Shown here in pieces: positions 24,954 through 37,307 of a DNA stretch of 64,000 nucleotides (its first letter is position 1; each line of letters opens with the position of its first letter). Made by a program: the position numbers and the translations under genes. Origin of the DNA: Nymphaea colorata (Eukaryota > Streptophyta > Magnoliopsida > Nymphaeales > Nymphaeaceae). The notes beneath the pieces are model-generated. The model did not search any database, was not told the origin of the DNA, and was given only the letters and a program-made list of their open reading frames with translations. The stretch lies in NCBI RefSeq assembly GCF_008831285.2, contig NC_045147.1:19074854-19138853 (forward strand), written 5' to 3'.

Positions 24954-27900
24954 ATGGCGACCACCACCCTCTGCGGACCTTCGCCGGAATCGGCCTTGTC
25001 ATCCGGCCGCAAGTTTCCCACTCCGGCGGCCACTGTTCCTTTCCAGGTGTCTCTCTCTTCTCCCTCCTTTCCTCTCTCTCTCTCTTTCTGTGCGATTTTG
25101 CGAACCGTTCGAGTATGTCCTTGCTTCCTGCATTCCGTCTCTTCCTCTCTGTCTCTCAAGTCTCAACCCAATGCCATTAGTTCTCTATGTTTTCCTGCAC
25201 GATTATGAGTGTGGAATGCATTGCAAGCTTATCTGAAGGAATGAATTGGTTCTGTGTCGATCTTGTTTCCTTTCCTTTTCTCCTGAAGTCTTAGTTTAGT
25301 TTTTTATGTGATCCTGATAGCTGTTGCCACGTATTGGAGATTTTTTATGGAAGTTACTGCAGAAAAAGAAAAAACCAAGTCCCCAGTCCCCTGGATGCCA
25401 TCTGCCAACTTAAGCATAAAATGTAGAGGGATGCACGAGCGCTGCCCGTTGCCCATGTAAACAAGAAAGGGGGCATACTTTATCGGATGATAAAAACCTA
25501 CATTGAGTCCTCATTAAAATGAAAAAGCTACACGAACGAACACATTACTGGTGAAGGATACCGGTTTTATCATGATTTGTTGGCTTGGTGGAAATTTGTA
25601 CTCCTTGGGAACTGCCGACCTTTTACTAACAAGAGGCAGGTTATGCTGTTCAAAGGTTGCGGCAGGCTGGATTATTCTACTTCACTCTGAATGTCTGGCA
25701 TGACCTTTTATCTACTTCGTGGACAAGCTATTCATGGTTACTTCTTTTGGTATTCCGTGTGGCTAGAAATCTAGTCTCAGTTTCATGCTTCCTTGCTGTC
25801 CTGCTTAATTGATGAAATCTTTCTATGGAATCATATGCTTGAACTTTCATGCACATTCGATGTAGTAATTTCTTAAGTTTCTTTCTTTAACTCGAGGGTT
25901 CAATAACAATCCAATTTTCCATTCTTAAATTGAACATAGGTTGTTATTTTAGGTAATATTTTATTCAATAACGTATATGATTTTCTCTACCAATTTCATT
26001 TCATTTTGTCTTATTTTCACGGTTGGAAGGGGTTAATACTTAAAATTAAACACAAACCACAGATGAGGAGACCCTTCCATGCAATGATATCCATAAGTTC
26101 CTCCAAGCACTTCAGTTTATCGTCTTTTATATTTCTTTCCTACCATCGGTTGTGCAAATTAGTTCTAACTCTCGTTCTTCGCTTAAACAGTCTATGCTAA
26201 AATGTCCCCTTGCAAGCTTGCCTGGGTCGGGCGTTTTCCATCAGAATGCTGTGAACCTCAGCAGTCATTTCTGTGGATTTTCGAAATATCAAAAAATTCT
26301 ATTTCAGAGGCCACTTAGAGATCATGGATTTGGGAGTGGATATGTGGCCTCAAATGTTCTACCAAAATATCATGCTTCAGAGAATATAGAAGCACCTCCA
26401 CCATTGGAAGGCAAAGTTCCTGAAGAAACATCGCCTCTTGGATCTGGTCGGTAAAACTCTTTCGTTAAACTAGATCTCTTGAATGCTCAGTTTTTAAAGG
26501 ATTCTGACATCTATTGGATCTCCAGTATGCTACTTTATTTTGTCTTCTGTAGTTTCTGACTTTCTGTAAATGTCTATATTTGTCGACAAAGAAATGTGGT
26601 AGCTTAACTAATGTCCTCTTTGTTTCTAATTTGTCTATGTGATTGGTCTTTACATTGTTAGTCGATAGTTCATTACTTTATTTTGCAAGAGTGGAAATTA
26701 CTTTCTGAGGTCTAAAGAACGAGATGCATTTCTAAACACTATCGGGAATATTCTACTGAATGTTGTCTTGGACCTTTTAGTTTCCTTAGATAAGACGTAC
26801 TTTGTTTTTTCTACTCCATTAAAAAATTAACAGTTGTTTTGACTTGTGGTATCTATGCTCTGTCGGTCAGCTTGCATCTAAAATTGTCCTTGTTACCGAG
26901 GAGCACCTCATGTAGACATTTCAAACCATAGTGCTTATTTTCTTAGGGAGCCTTTGGTATATTCAATTCTAACATGGTTCTCTTATACGACGTTAAATAT
27001 TGAAATATAATATATTTGATTTTCTTGTACAACTTGATTACGCTTTTTGCCTGCAAATAGCAGTTTTAGAAAATGGCAAAGGTATCAAAGCATATGGAGA
27101 GATAATTGTTTCCAGCGAATGGCATCATCACAAATGGACTTCCGTCATGTCTCAAAAGAACATGCATCTTTAATTCTGTAACAGATTGTTAAAAAATAAA
27201 GAAAACAGTGTGACAATGTGATGAAATATGTTGTTTTTTTTTTTTTGGATCATAAAGGCTCACAAAGTCCAAATAGTCTTGTGTGTAACTACTTTTGAGA
27301 TATCATTTGTCCATAGTTTGTGATTAGCTGCATGCCGCAGAAAGCCTTAATCGCTCTGCACCCTATACAAATAATATTTTTGGAACTGTCTACAAAAAGT
27401 AGATATTTTCATACTCATTTGACTTTGACGTCACATTTTCATGCGCGCAAAGGATCAGGCATGGACTATATGAAGTTGTATATGGGATTTTCAATTATAT
27501 TTCATTCGGTTTAGTTTCTTTTCCTTTTTTCATGCATTTTGCTGTCAATTATGGTCAATGGTTGTCAATAGCCATTTACTTTTTCACCTGTTGAGTATTC
27601 TCTTTCTGTTTTTGGATTTTTTATATTTTTCTGGAGGTGTTTGTATCTTGAAATTTTGTATTTCTTGTTGTCTAGCATATGTGGTCTAATTGCATTTTGA
27701 TTTCTTTCTTCCTTTTCATTTTTGATGTAACTGATTTTCTAGGTTCATCTTCGTACAAGTTCATTTTTCCTTATAACACTTTCCGATCTTACTGGTACTT
27801 GGATGTAAAGCTCTTTTATTTTTTTATATACTATTGAATTTCTCATTTTTTTTTATTTTGCCTCTTTTATTCTTATTCTCTTTTCCTGGAATTTCTTAAC

Positions 27901-30900
27901 AAAATTCCAATGTTCTTTTATCTATAGCAAGTTAAAATGAGACTGTTTTATGTTCAGCACATTTTGGATTACCAACAAGTAAAACGGGTGTGCTAGCACA
28001 AATAATTGTCTTCATATTATCATGGTTTGCGCATTTTCTACCCATAGGGAGAAAGAAAAGTACAACCACTATCACCAGATCACATGGTATGTCATATGTA
28101 TCATGGTTAAAAACCCTAGTGAATATTGATGACTAGATTAAACATAGTTATATTCTCAATTTTTCTTTTTTGCAGGAGTACATAGCACTGATGGCCTTTC
28201 TTCCAACTCTAGAGATATCTATGCCATGGAAGTTGGATGTTCAGAAGATTTACAAGTTTTGGATGGCCCGAGTAGTAGCGCACCATCCCTTTGCATTGCA
28301 GTTATTGGGGCAACTGGTGAGCTAGCCAGAAACAAAGTCTTCCCAGCACTGTTTGCTTTATATTACAGTGGATATCTCCCGAAGGTAGAACTGCAAGTTT
28401 TATACTGAATGTAAATGATTCTTTCCAAGCTTATCGGAAAAAGAAAAAAATTCTTCTATCCAAAATAAATTTGATTTGAGTGTTCGAGAATTATTTTTAA
28501 GTGCTATAGTATAATTTTTTTTCAGAAATTTTGGTTCTAACATAGCTTTATTACTGATGTCCCTGGGATTTCATGCTGAATGTCCATTCAGGATATCGCC
28601 ATTTGCATTCCAACCATCGCATGTCACTTAGAAGTCTGCTCAGGATGTCAGGAATCCATTTCCAAAGGCAGAACCAAAACATTGTGGGGGAAAGAACTAT
28701 GATATTACATGAAAATGGTAGTTTCTGTTATTTCATGTCTATACTACCAGGGCTGTCCTGTCCGACACTTGTACATATTATGTAAGCTATCGAGGAAATG
28801 ATAGTAAACCTTTATGCAAAGTATACAAAATCTGTGATACATTTCAATACATCTAATCCATTTCTTTTGAATAAATGCTATTAAAATGAAAAAGAGAGGT
28901 TGGCAAGATATGAAGCATATGCATTCATGTGGATAGTGTGCAAAACTAGTAGTTATTCGTAATTCTTCCCTTTATTTAGAGTCTCAGACACTCAATACGA
29001 GTAATATGGTCTCTTTGACTTAAAGTTCATGTATGGGTCATTTTGTGGCGCTTGAACCTAATATCATGTCACTATATAGTGACAAATAGCAGGAGGTATA
29101 AGGATGCTATGTATCATGTATTGCTGCTCTATCTTCTGAAAATACCTGTTCTAACTTCTAAGGAACATATCGTTATTGTGGTAGCCTATTTGATTTTTTT
29201 GTGAGGTTGAACTGTTGCTGTCTTGCTAAAAAACCAATCACACTCAATTGGTGTGAAATAAAAAGAACGATGCTGCTGAACATCCAAGCACATCCTGTTG
29301 GTCTGAAAGAAAAGATTAACCGCACAACCATTACATCCTAAAGTTTATTGTAGGTAGAGTTTGAGAACCTCGTGAAGCCATAACATTGATGTTTTTTTTT
29401 AAAGTGATGTATCTTTTCTTCAATCCATCTCTTGTTTGCAAGAAGAGATTCCTGAAAAGAGAGAAATATAAACATATCTGGACAGAAGGAAAGAAAGATT
29501 ACCTCGAATTTACTCTGTTCTAGTGGTCGCTATGTCTCATGGACATCCAAGAAGGAGACACAAGTAGCTGAAATTTTGTAGATTTTGTGGTCGAGTGTGC
29601 CCATGTGACGGTTGGAGCTCTAGTTTACGGACTTCATGTTTTCCCAATCATCACAAGCTTTCATTTTACTGAAAGGTGGAAGAAAGCAACTTCCAGTTAA
29701 AGGCATCACCCTTTTGTTCAACTTCATGTCAATATAGACATCAGCTGAGTGGCTTAAAGTTAAGTCTGTAATACCTCAAAATGCTCACCTAATTTAGACT
29801 CAAACTTGAACTGATTGCAAAAGCCTAGCAGGGAAGATTGTGAAATCAGCTAGTGGCGAGTAAGAATGCCTCACAATTGAACATCTAACTCCAACCATAA
29901 AGCCGAAGTTGTAAGATCTTGTGATTATAAGTTGAAGCCATCTCCTAGGCAAATGGTATGTCTGCTAGTCATCCTCTTGGAGACTGGATCTCTTAGTTGT
30001 TGCACATCTATATTTCCATCTTACTGATCTGTATGGTCATTACTGTTATTCTACTTTTTTATTTGAAGAACAGAAGTTGGATTAGAGAAATGTTAGTTCT
30101 GTGAGTACTTCATAGACATATCTATTCTTTTGTTTAAAGCTGCCCTTTCTTCCATCTGTCAGCTTAATGGTGTGTCATTCATGTGTCTTACCTTCCGAAA
30201 CTTTTGTAATGGCTGCAGAATGTGGGAATATTTGGCTATTCTCGTAAGAATTTGACAGATGAAGATCTAAGGTCCATAATTGCAGGAACACTGACTTGTC
30301 GAGTTGATCACGAGTATGAATTCTTGGATATCTACCTTTGGCCTTTACTGTGGTCTTTCTGAACGTCACTTGCCATATGTCTAGGCTTCTTCCTGGACAG
30401 CAATGTTATATCAGCAGCTCAGCTCCATGTTTTCTCCCCATTCTTGTTACTTTTGTTGACAAAATATGACTGTCAAATATTTTCTGCTTCAAATGATCAC
30501 TCCCTTCCAACTTCAAAAGAGTTTGTGAAGTAGCAACTCTTGATTTTTCCTGTTAAAATCTGCAGAAAAGAGCAAGAATGTGCATGTCTTATCCTCTGTT
30601 CTTAAATTTTCCAGGGAAGGTTGTGAAAACAAAACAGATGCTTTTCTTAATCAAACTTATCATATTAATGGTGGGTTTGACAATAAAGATGGGATGGCTA
30701 AACTTAACGCCCGTATGCAAAAGATCGAGGTGAGCATAAGGCCATTTTTTTACCACTTGGAATCTTGTGTTAACTCGACAGAGCTTCATGTTTTTTCTTG
30801 AAAGAGTACATTTATTTATCTCACTGGTTACTATAATCTTTTTCCAGTTGACTTCCCATTATGTGTAATTTTCCTGGATATTTCTTTTTAGGGTCACTCA

Positions 30901-32804
30901 GAAGCCAATCGAATATTTTATCTTTCTGTTCCACAAGAGGCACTTCTGGATGTTGCGTCATCACTGGCTGAGAAAGCACAAAGTAGAAGAGGCTGGAACA
31001 GGATCATAATTGAGAAACCTTTTGGGTTTGATCTACTCTCTTCTTTTAGGTTGACACAAGCCCTTCTCTCGAAATTTGAAGAGAAGCAGATTTACAGGTT
31101 TAGATTTATTGGCTTTTTGTGATATTTTCTTTCTAGCAGGACACTTTTTGGATACTCTGACGACTGCCTTTCCTAACCCATTTCAGGATTGATCACCTTC
31201 TAGGGAGAAATATTATTGAGAATCTCACTGTTCTGAGGTTCTCTAATCTTGTTTTTGAGCCACTATGGAGTCGCAGTTACATACGCAATGTGCAGGTATG
31301 ACCTCATGTCTTAAAAACATAAAATACTGGCATTTTAGGGCATCCCTTAATAAGATCTATGCTGACTGATTGCCACAGGTTATCCTTTCTGAAGATTGGG
31401 GGATGGAATCAAGAGGAAGGTAAAGACTAAGTACTATCAACTTTATGAATAGTCGTATGACATTCTAATTGTAATTGTCAAAGTTTTTAAACATTCTTCA
31501 AGGCTATGCAGCCTTCAACCATGTCAAGAGACCATTTTTGTTGCTGCATGTGAAAGAAGAACACAGAGCCTTATCAACTATTTTGCTTAATTCTTTTCAT
31601 TTGTCAGATATTTTGATGTGCCAAATGGTTATGGGATCATAAGGGACATCGTACATAGTCATATTTTGCAAACAATTGCTTTGTTTGCCATGGAACCTCC
31701 TGTGAGCCTTGATGGTGAAGACATTAGAAATGAAAAGGTGCAGATCCTGTTTGCTGCATTACTTAAAGTTTTATTTCACACTATGGATGCATAGAGAGCT
31801 CTGTTTTCTTCCATGCAGGTGAAAGTTCTCAGGTCCATCAGAAAATTGGAGCTTGATGACATTGTTTTGGGCCAGTATAAATCTGGTGGTGAAGATAAAG
31901 CGGATGTGTACTTGAACACCCTTACTCCAACATTTTTTGCTGCTGCCTTGTACATTGACAATGCACGGTGGGATGGGGTACCATTTTTAATCAAAGCTGG
32001 CATGGGACTCATCAAGCACAGGCATGACTATGTTTTGCTTTTCAATCACCAATTCTTCTGTTAGATCCATCATCATATGTACAATGTGCTGCTTTTCATG
32101 AGACTTTTGTCCTCCTAGGGATGAAGTTGAATATGAAGTTTCTGTTTGATTGTTTTGACCATCCTGATAGCAAGACCATCATTCTTTGGTGCCATTTTCA
32201 TTTCTCTAATTTGTATTGCAGAGTGGAGATAAGGATCCAATTTCGCCACGTTCCAGGAAATCTTTATCGTGAAAGGATTGGGCAGAATATCGATCTTGCA
32301 ACAAATGAGCTTATTCTGCGGGATGCTCCTGATGAAGCCATTCTTGTGAAAGTGAACAATAAAGTTCCTGGATTGGAGATACAGCTAGATGCATCAGAAC
32401 TGAATTTGCTTTATAAGGATAAGTATGCTTTTTATCACGGGCTCATTGTCTTCCAAAACTATCATTCTTGGAAATACCTTTTAAGTTGGAAATCCTAGAG
32501 CATTGTTCGGATTTATCTTATGCTAAGTGTTCTCTTCAACTTCAATAAGGAATTCTTATGTTTTAGGTATGATATTGAAGTGCCTGACTCCTACGAGCAT
32601 CTTCTGTTGGATGTAATTGATGGAGATAGCCATCTTTTCATGCGAAGCGACGAGTTAGCTACTGCATGGAATATACTTACCCCTGTTCTGGATGAGATTG
32701 ACCAAAAGAGATTACTGCCGGAGTTATACGAGTTTGGTGGCAGAGGACCTGTTGGAGCGTACTACCTTGGTGCAAAACATGGAGTTCGCTGGGCTGATGA
32801 ATAA
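24954..32804 (+). CDS. G6PD4: glucose-6-phosphate 1-dehydrogenase 4-like (plastid, probably catalytically inactive)
   Basis: Twelve exons: 24954-25046, 26191-26446, 28176-28384, 30219-30313, 30615-30729, 30892-31097, 31187-31295, 31379-31419, 31608-31737, 31819-32021, 32222-32422, 32567-32804; about 631 residues. Exons 1-2 give a Ser/Thr/Pro-rich N-terminus that fits a transit peptide. The coenzyme loop is [10 protein letters not shown], where active enzymes have GASGDLA. EKPFG is intact. The substrate motif RIDHYLGKE is here RIDHLLGRN, losing Tyr, Lys and Glu. The downstream Asp and His ([13 protein letters not shown]) are present. The C-terminal part ([25 protein letters not shown]) is well conserved. 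This pattern matches the G6PD4 subfamily, which is annotated as probably inactive and is thought to act through interaction with other G6PD subunits. Intron 10 appears to be GC-AG, and exon 2 ends at an unusual donor (CTG|GTCGGT). The join of exons 2 and 3 is the least certain. Confidence 0.93.
32022..32221 (+). other. apparent GC-AG intron (intron 10 of the G6PD4-type gene)
   Basis: The protein must run [13 protein letters not shown]. The only join that keeps this is AAG CAC AG | GCATGA ... TTGCAG | A GTG GAG. No GT near this point preserves the frame and the conserved residues. GC-AG introns are a known minor class of U2 introns. Confidence 0.78.
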
Positions 32805-33107
32805 GTGCGACGGCGTCATTGTAAATTTTCAGACACCCTCTTCAGCATTCACCATGACACATGCCGCCGAGGCCTTTGTTGGTGATCGTATATGTTTTTC
32901 ACAGGAAACTGGACACTTGCATTTTCCGATTCGATATGTTAAAGGGATTTGTCTGAGCAAGACTGGCTGATTAAGCAAGCAGCAAAGATAATAACTTTGT
33001 ACATTTTTTTAATTTTATAAACTCCTCTTTCATAGCTGAATGAAGCTTCATCAGACTTAAAAATTTGTGTAGTATATTTACTAAAAATGTAAGGTAAATG
33101 GCCCAAA

Positions 33108-33240
33108 GTATGTTGGCATAGTGGAGTAAGTCCTTGGCTCAGCTGTTACACAGACGGCCATGGTTCAACTTCTATGGCTCTAACAAAGGGACTAATTGCG
33201 GGTTACCCTTTCTTTGAACCTTGTCAATGATAAACTTACA
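33108..33240 (+). mobile_element. SINE-like unit with pol III A and B boxes
   Basis: TGGCTCAGCTG at 33135-33145 fits the tRNA A-box consensus in nearly every position. GGTTCAACTTC at 33162-33172 fits the B box with one mismatch, and the two are 27 bp apart as in many plant SINEs. It is not a full tRNA (no cloverleaf could be folded by eye). The ends and the target-site duplication were not resolved. Confidence 0.4.
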
Positions 33241-34502
33241 CATATGAACTGAGTTTCATTTGAGTCACTGAGAACAAGGGAGAGGTATGGAAAGGATAAA
33301 GTAATGAAATAAAAAGTCATTGCTAGTAACGACTTGTCACGATCCATATAGAATCCATGTCTTGGACGGTCTACATAAGCCAAGGCATATATAGACCCTG
33401 AAGGGGTTACCAGCCAAAAGGATTTTATGACTGTGGGCGGCTGACAAATTTTTTCAAACCAGGTGCAGTTTCCTTCTGTAATAAATCGAAAAGAAACACT
33501 GTAAGGCAGTGGCCGGCTTCCCTTGAGAATACTACGTTCCAGGTTTGAATTTGGTCTTAACCGGCATACTATTAAAAGAACCACACTGGGTCATACAACA
33601 ATGGCTGGGGCTAGAATTGTCCATCCCTTTCTTATCCATGCTTTTATATTGAAAACTTATGAACCTCGGTTATAACGTGTTTAGAAGAAGGTATGTTATA
33701 AAATTTCTTCAAAAATGGAGTTTGCTCCAATCATACCCAACTGATTGGCACCTCAACAAATCCATCTAAATTTATTAAACTCACAAGAGGTATGCCCTCC
33801 AATATAAGGAAGACATAAAACATAACTTGGCACCTTAAATCGGATGGCTGAACTGGTTGCAAGACGTCGGCTTACTAAGAAGAGTAAGAAGAAAGGTTAG
33901 AGAAAGAAGAAAAAATTGGAAAAAATATGTATCTGTTTTCTCCTCCCAAAATCATTATGTAACTGCTATTTACACTTAATATTAATTACTGAAGAGAGAA
34001 AGGTGGTTTATGCATTCTATGTTAAAGGTCCACAAAATTTTACCTATAAAGGATCTGCACCTGGTAAGGTGGGTTGGCATAAAGCTTCAAAATTGAAGCA
34101 GGCTTACATTGCATGCCTAGGCAGCGCAATATCTTTCACTGTAAACCCCAGCAGATTCAGAGATCTTTCGAGTGAGCAATAGAGGAAAAGTGGAAAACTA
34201 ATGGGTTTTATGCTAGAACAGCCTGAACGGGATATGTAGAATGAACATGCACGTTTATAATGAAGTGGTCTAATTGATCACAACTCGAACCATCCTTCGT
34301 AAAAAAGAAAATCATTTAACCTACTTTTTCGCACGTAGCTTTTAACCTCTTCTTTCTCCCATTAAAGTGGAAAATAGTTCTTTCCACTATGAAAGGAAGA
34401 TGTTGATGTACCCTACTATTTATGACGAATATTGGGAAAGAAGAAAGGCCAACTTTAGTGATTTGAAATGAAGATGATGCATCCTTTCAAGAAGCTGACA
34501 AG

Positions 34503-34582
34503 CCTGTGAGATCCCACCATGATGCAACTCTTTGTGCCTGTGAGATCCCACCATGATGCAACTCTTTGTGCCTGTGAGATCT
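34503..34582. repeat. 34-bp tandem repeat, 2.3 copies
   Basis: Two identical units begin CCTGTGAGATCCCACCATGA and end CTCTTTGTG (34503-34536, 34537-34570), followed by a partial third unit. Perfect identity indicates a recent duplication. Confidence 0.95.
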
Positions 34583-35701
34583 GAAGGCCATAAAATAGCC
34601 ACGCGATGGTTTGAGATCTTCAATAACAAAGATTTTGACACATCGAAATTGGTAAACTTCTTTAAATCACATCGCGGTAGATATATTAATATTCAGTACA
34701 AAAACAGGAGAGTATCACAAAGTTGCGTGCATTTGGTAAACCCAAGTAGCTCTGCGGACGCGCTAGAATTAATGACTTTCCTAAAATTTTGGTACGTGGG
34801 CTTTAAGAATTAATTGTGGCCCGGATCAAGGGAAACCTTGTCTATGACCTTGTTAACATGAAGCATCACCAAAGTTCATACTCATATCTTCCGTTTAATT
34901 TGACTCTGAATTGAGAACCGCCCTAGATTGGTGCACCTACAAAGCCACCCACCTGGTGACTGATCTGCATCCCCATCTTGTTATTTCACAACTGGAGGCC
35001 CCTTAGTTCAAACCAACATGAACTGATGCTCTCGGCTTTTTCCTTCATCCTTTTCTCCTTTGCAGGTAATCTTGGTGGTTTTATAGGTCTTTGCAAGTTT
35101 ATGCTAAGAGACGCATTTGAGCTTTTGAATTTCTTTCCATTGGGGAGCTCACGTTGGCTACACCGATAGAGATAAGAAAAGATAAAATGAACTAAAATTT
35201 TAGTACAATTGTCAATTCCTCCGCTTCTGCCCTGACTGAATTACCACCAATCTGAAGTATAATGATCACTGTTTCTTCTGTTCTCTGAGAGCACTTGGTT
35301 CTCATGCCAATGAAAGAATCAGAATTATGATGTCTCTGAACTGCTGGTCAAGAAAATAATATGATCTTAATGGCCTGTTAAAAGAAAGACAGAAGGAAAC
35401 CCATAATTGTATCCGCTGCTTACTTGCTGCCGGTCACAATTCATGCGCACAAAGTCATTAGCTGAACATGATTTTTGGTCTTGTTTAGATTGTTTTTTGC
35501 TTATTTTATTGAATCAGCAAACAAAAATGCCAACAGTTGTTCAAACCACTCATGTCCCCCTTGATGTAAGACTAAAGTTGTAGCTTCGAGGAAGAAATTG
35601 GTGGAGTGACTATTGCTGAGAAGTCCACACTAGCCAGGACAGCGGAAGTGGCACCTCATGCCCACAAAGTTTAAAAGCTGTGGTCATCATAATGCTAGGA
35701 A

Positions 35702-35746
35702 ACCAGTGGCAGTGATCTGATAGACAGTGGCAATGATCTGATAGAC
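35702..35746. repeat. short tandem repeat of about 22 bp, two copies
   Basis: AGTGGCAGTGATCTGATAGAC is followed at once by AGTGGCAATGATCTGATAGAC. Non-coding. Confidence 0.85.
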
Positions 35747-37307
35747 TGCTGTATTTGTTTCATCGGCTCAGATCTTTGATTTATTCATAATAATGTTTTC
35801 ACTTTTTGGGGAGTCTGGTGCTTTGAGTGACTAGCTGTGGTCGCTGAGCGTGGACAAGTCAATTCATCAGTAGTTTAGAGCCGGGCTTTTTCTTTTTAAT
35901 AAATTGAGCAGCGAGCTCTTCGTCATCACTTATGCATGGGCGCCACGCCCGGCTTTAATTCGATGGCAAGAACTCGAGTTTTAAACTCGCGACATTTTAT
36001 CGACCTGGTAAACTTCATGAGTGGCATCTGCCGTATGAGTTGCGACTCTACGGGCAACTTGGCTAATAGTACGAGACGAATTGACGCATGAACGTAAGCG
36101 TTTTTTTCTAGATTTTATCATTTAGAATTATTTTTTTTGGCAGCATTGTACTTGAGTTTTATATTTTTTAATTTTGAAAACTTAGAAGCTAAATAAATCT
36201 ATTGGTGAACCATTTTTTACAATATTTTTCTGTACGAAGTTTTGTTTATTTAATAGAAATTTGTAATGGGGACATGATTTTTTCGTTCTAAGTGTTCTCC
36301 ACCAGTTTTTCCTTTGTTCACAGTGTCCATTTATGTATGCTTATTTGCTTATAAGGAAGTACTTCCCACCAATTCAAGTGTGCAGGATGTTACTAATCTA
36401 TTGCCTAAAAGATGCTTGAAATCCCCTCATTTCTCTTAACTTGAGGGTCCTTAACTACATCAGACATGAGTGGCAGGTCACATTCAGCTCAACAAAGAAC
36501 CCCCAACATTTTTGGGGTTCAAGAAAATAGTACCCACATGAATCAAAGTAGGAAGACACTGTTTATGTATCTTCTATCCCGACCATCTATGTCATGCTCC
36601 TATTGTTTGAAGTATCATGTTTTGGAATTGTTTGTTTTGGGCGTTTAGCATGAGAATCTTTATATGGGGACACCCTTGTAATAGTTAATCTTTTAACTTC
36701 CACTTACAACATACCACTATTTTTTAAGGTGAATGAAACAACGCACTGTCTTTTAGGTGTACTATGCTTTTAAGTGATCCGTGTATTCGCAGGTCCTTCT
36801 AGGTTTGCCGCGGTTTGGTGGACCGTCGTGCCACACGGACGGACTAATGGTCGACTCGTGACACCATGAGCTTTTTTTTAAAAAAAAATTACGGTGCTAT
36901 TCATAGCTTTCAACCCTGTTGCACCGCTTCTAAAATACACTAATCGTCGTGCCGCTAATGCAGCAGCTATAAAGGTTTGCTTTGCAAGACCGATTTTGGT
37001 AAGTATATACCATGATATGCACGTAAAGATGACGCTTATTCCTTAGAAGGACAAAAAAGAATAACAAACTAAAAAGAGACTATAGAACTGTCAAAACTGT
37101 TGAGTGAAAGGTACTTTTCTTTTCAACTTCCATTAGTATACCATTCACGATTACATTTTCTGCCGCAGTATCAGGATATCTATCCTAATTTCTTGAACTT
37201 TCTTACAGAGAAGAGGGGAAGAAAAAAGACGAAAAGATACTAGGCAAAACAAGAGCTCATTTATTTGATCAAGGAAAAGAGAGTACATTTGTATAAGCTG
37301 CATCATA

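Larger units (their letters stand above)
32805..37300. other. intergenic region between convergent genes
   Basis: No coding gene was recognised. The G6PD4 3' untranslated region lies at the left and the BOR1 3' untranslated region at the right. Apart from the SINE-like unit and short tandem repeats listed separately, the sequence is unique-looking and AT-rich. Confidence 0.4.

Noticed and set aside
24646-25159. Minus-strand frames opposite G6PD4 exon 1
   Set aside because: They overlap the transit-peptide exon and leader on the other strand, use biased composition, and have no splice partners.
33504-33560. Second SINE-like unit with GGTTTGAATTT as B box
   Set aside because: The A-box match is poor and no end structure could be seen.
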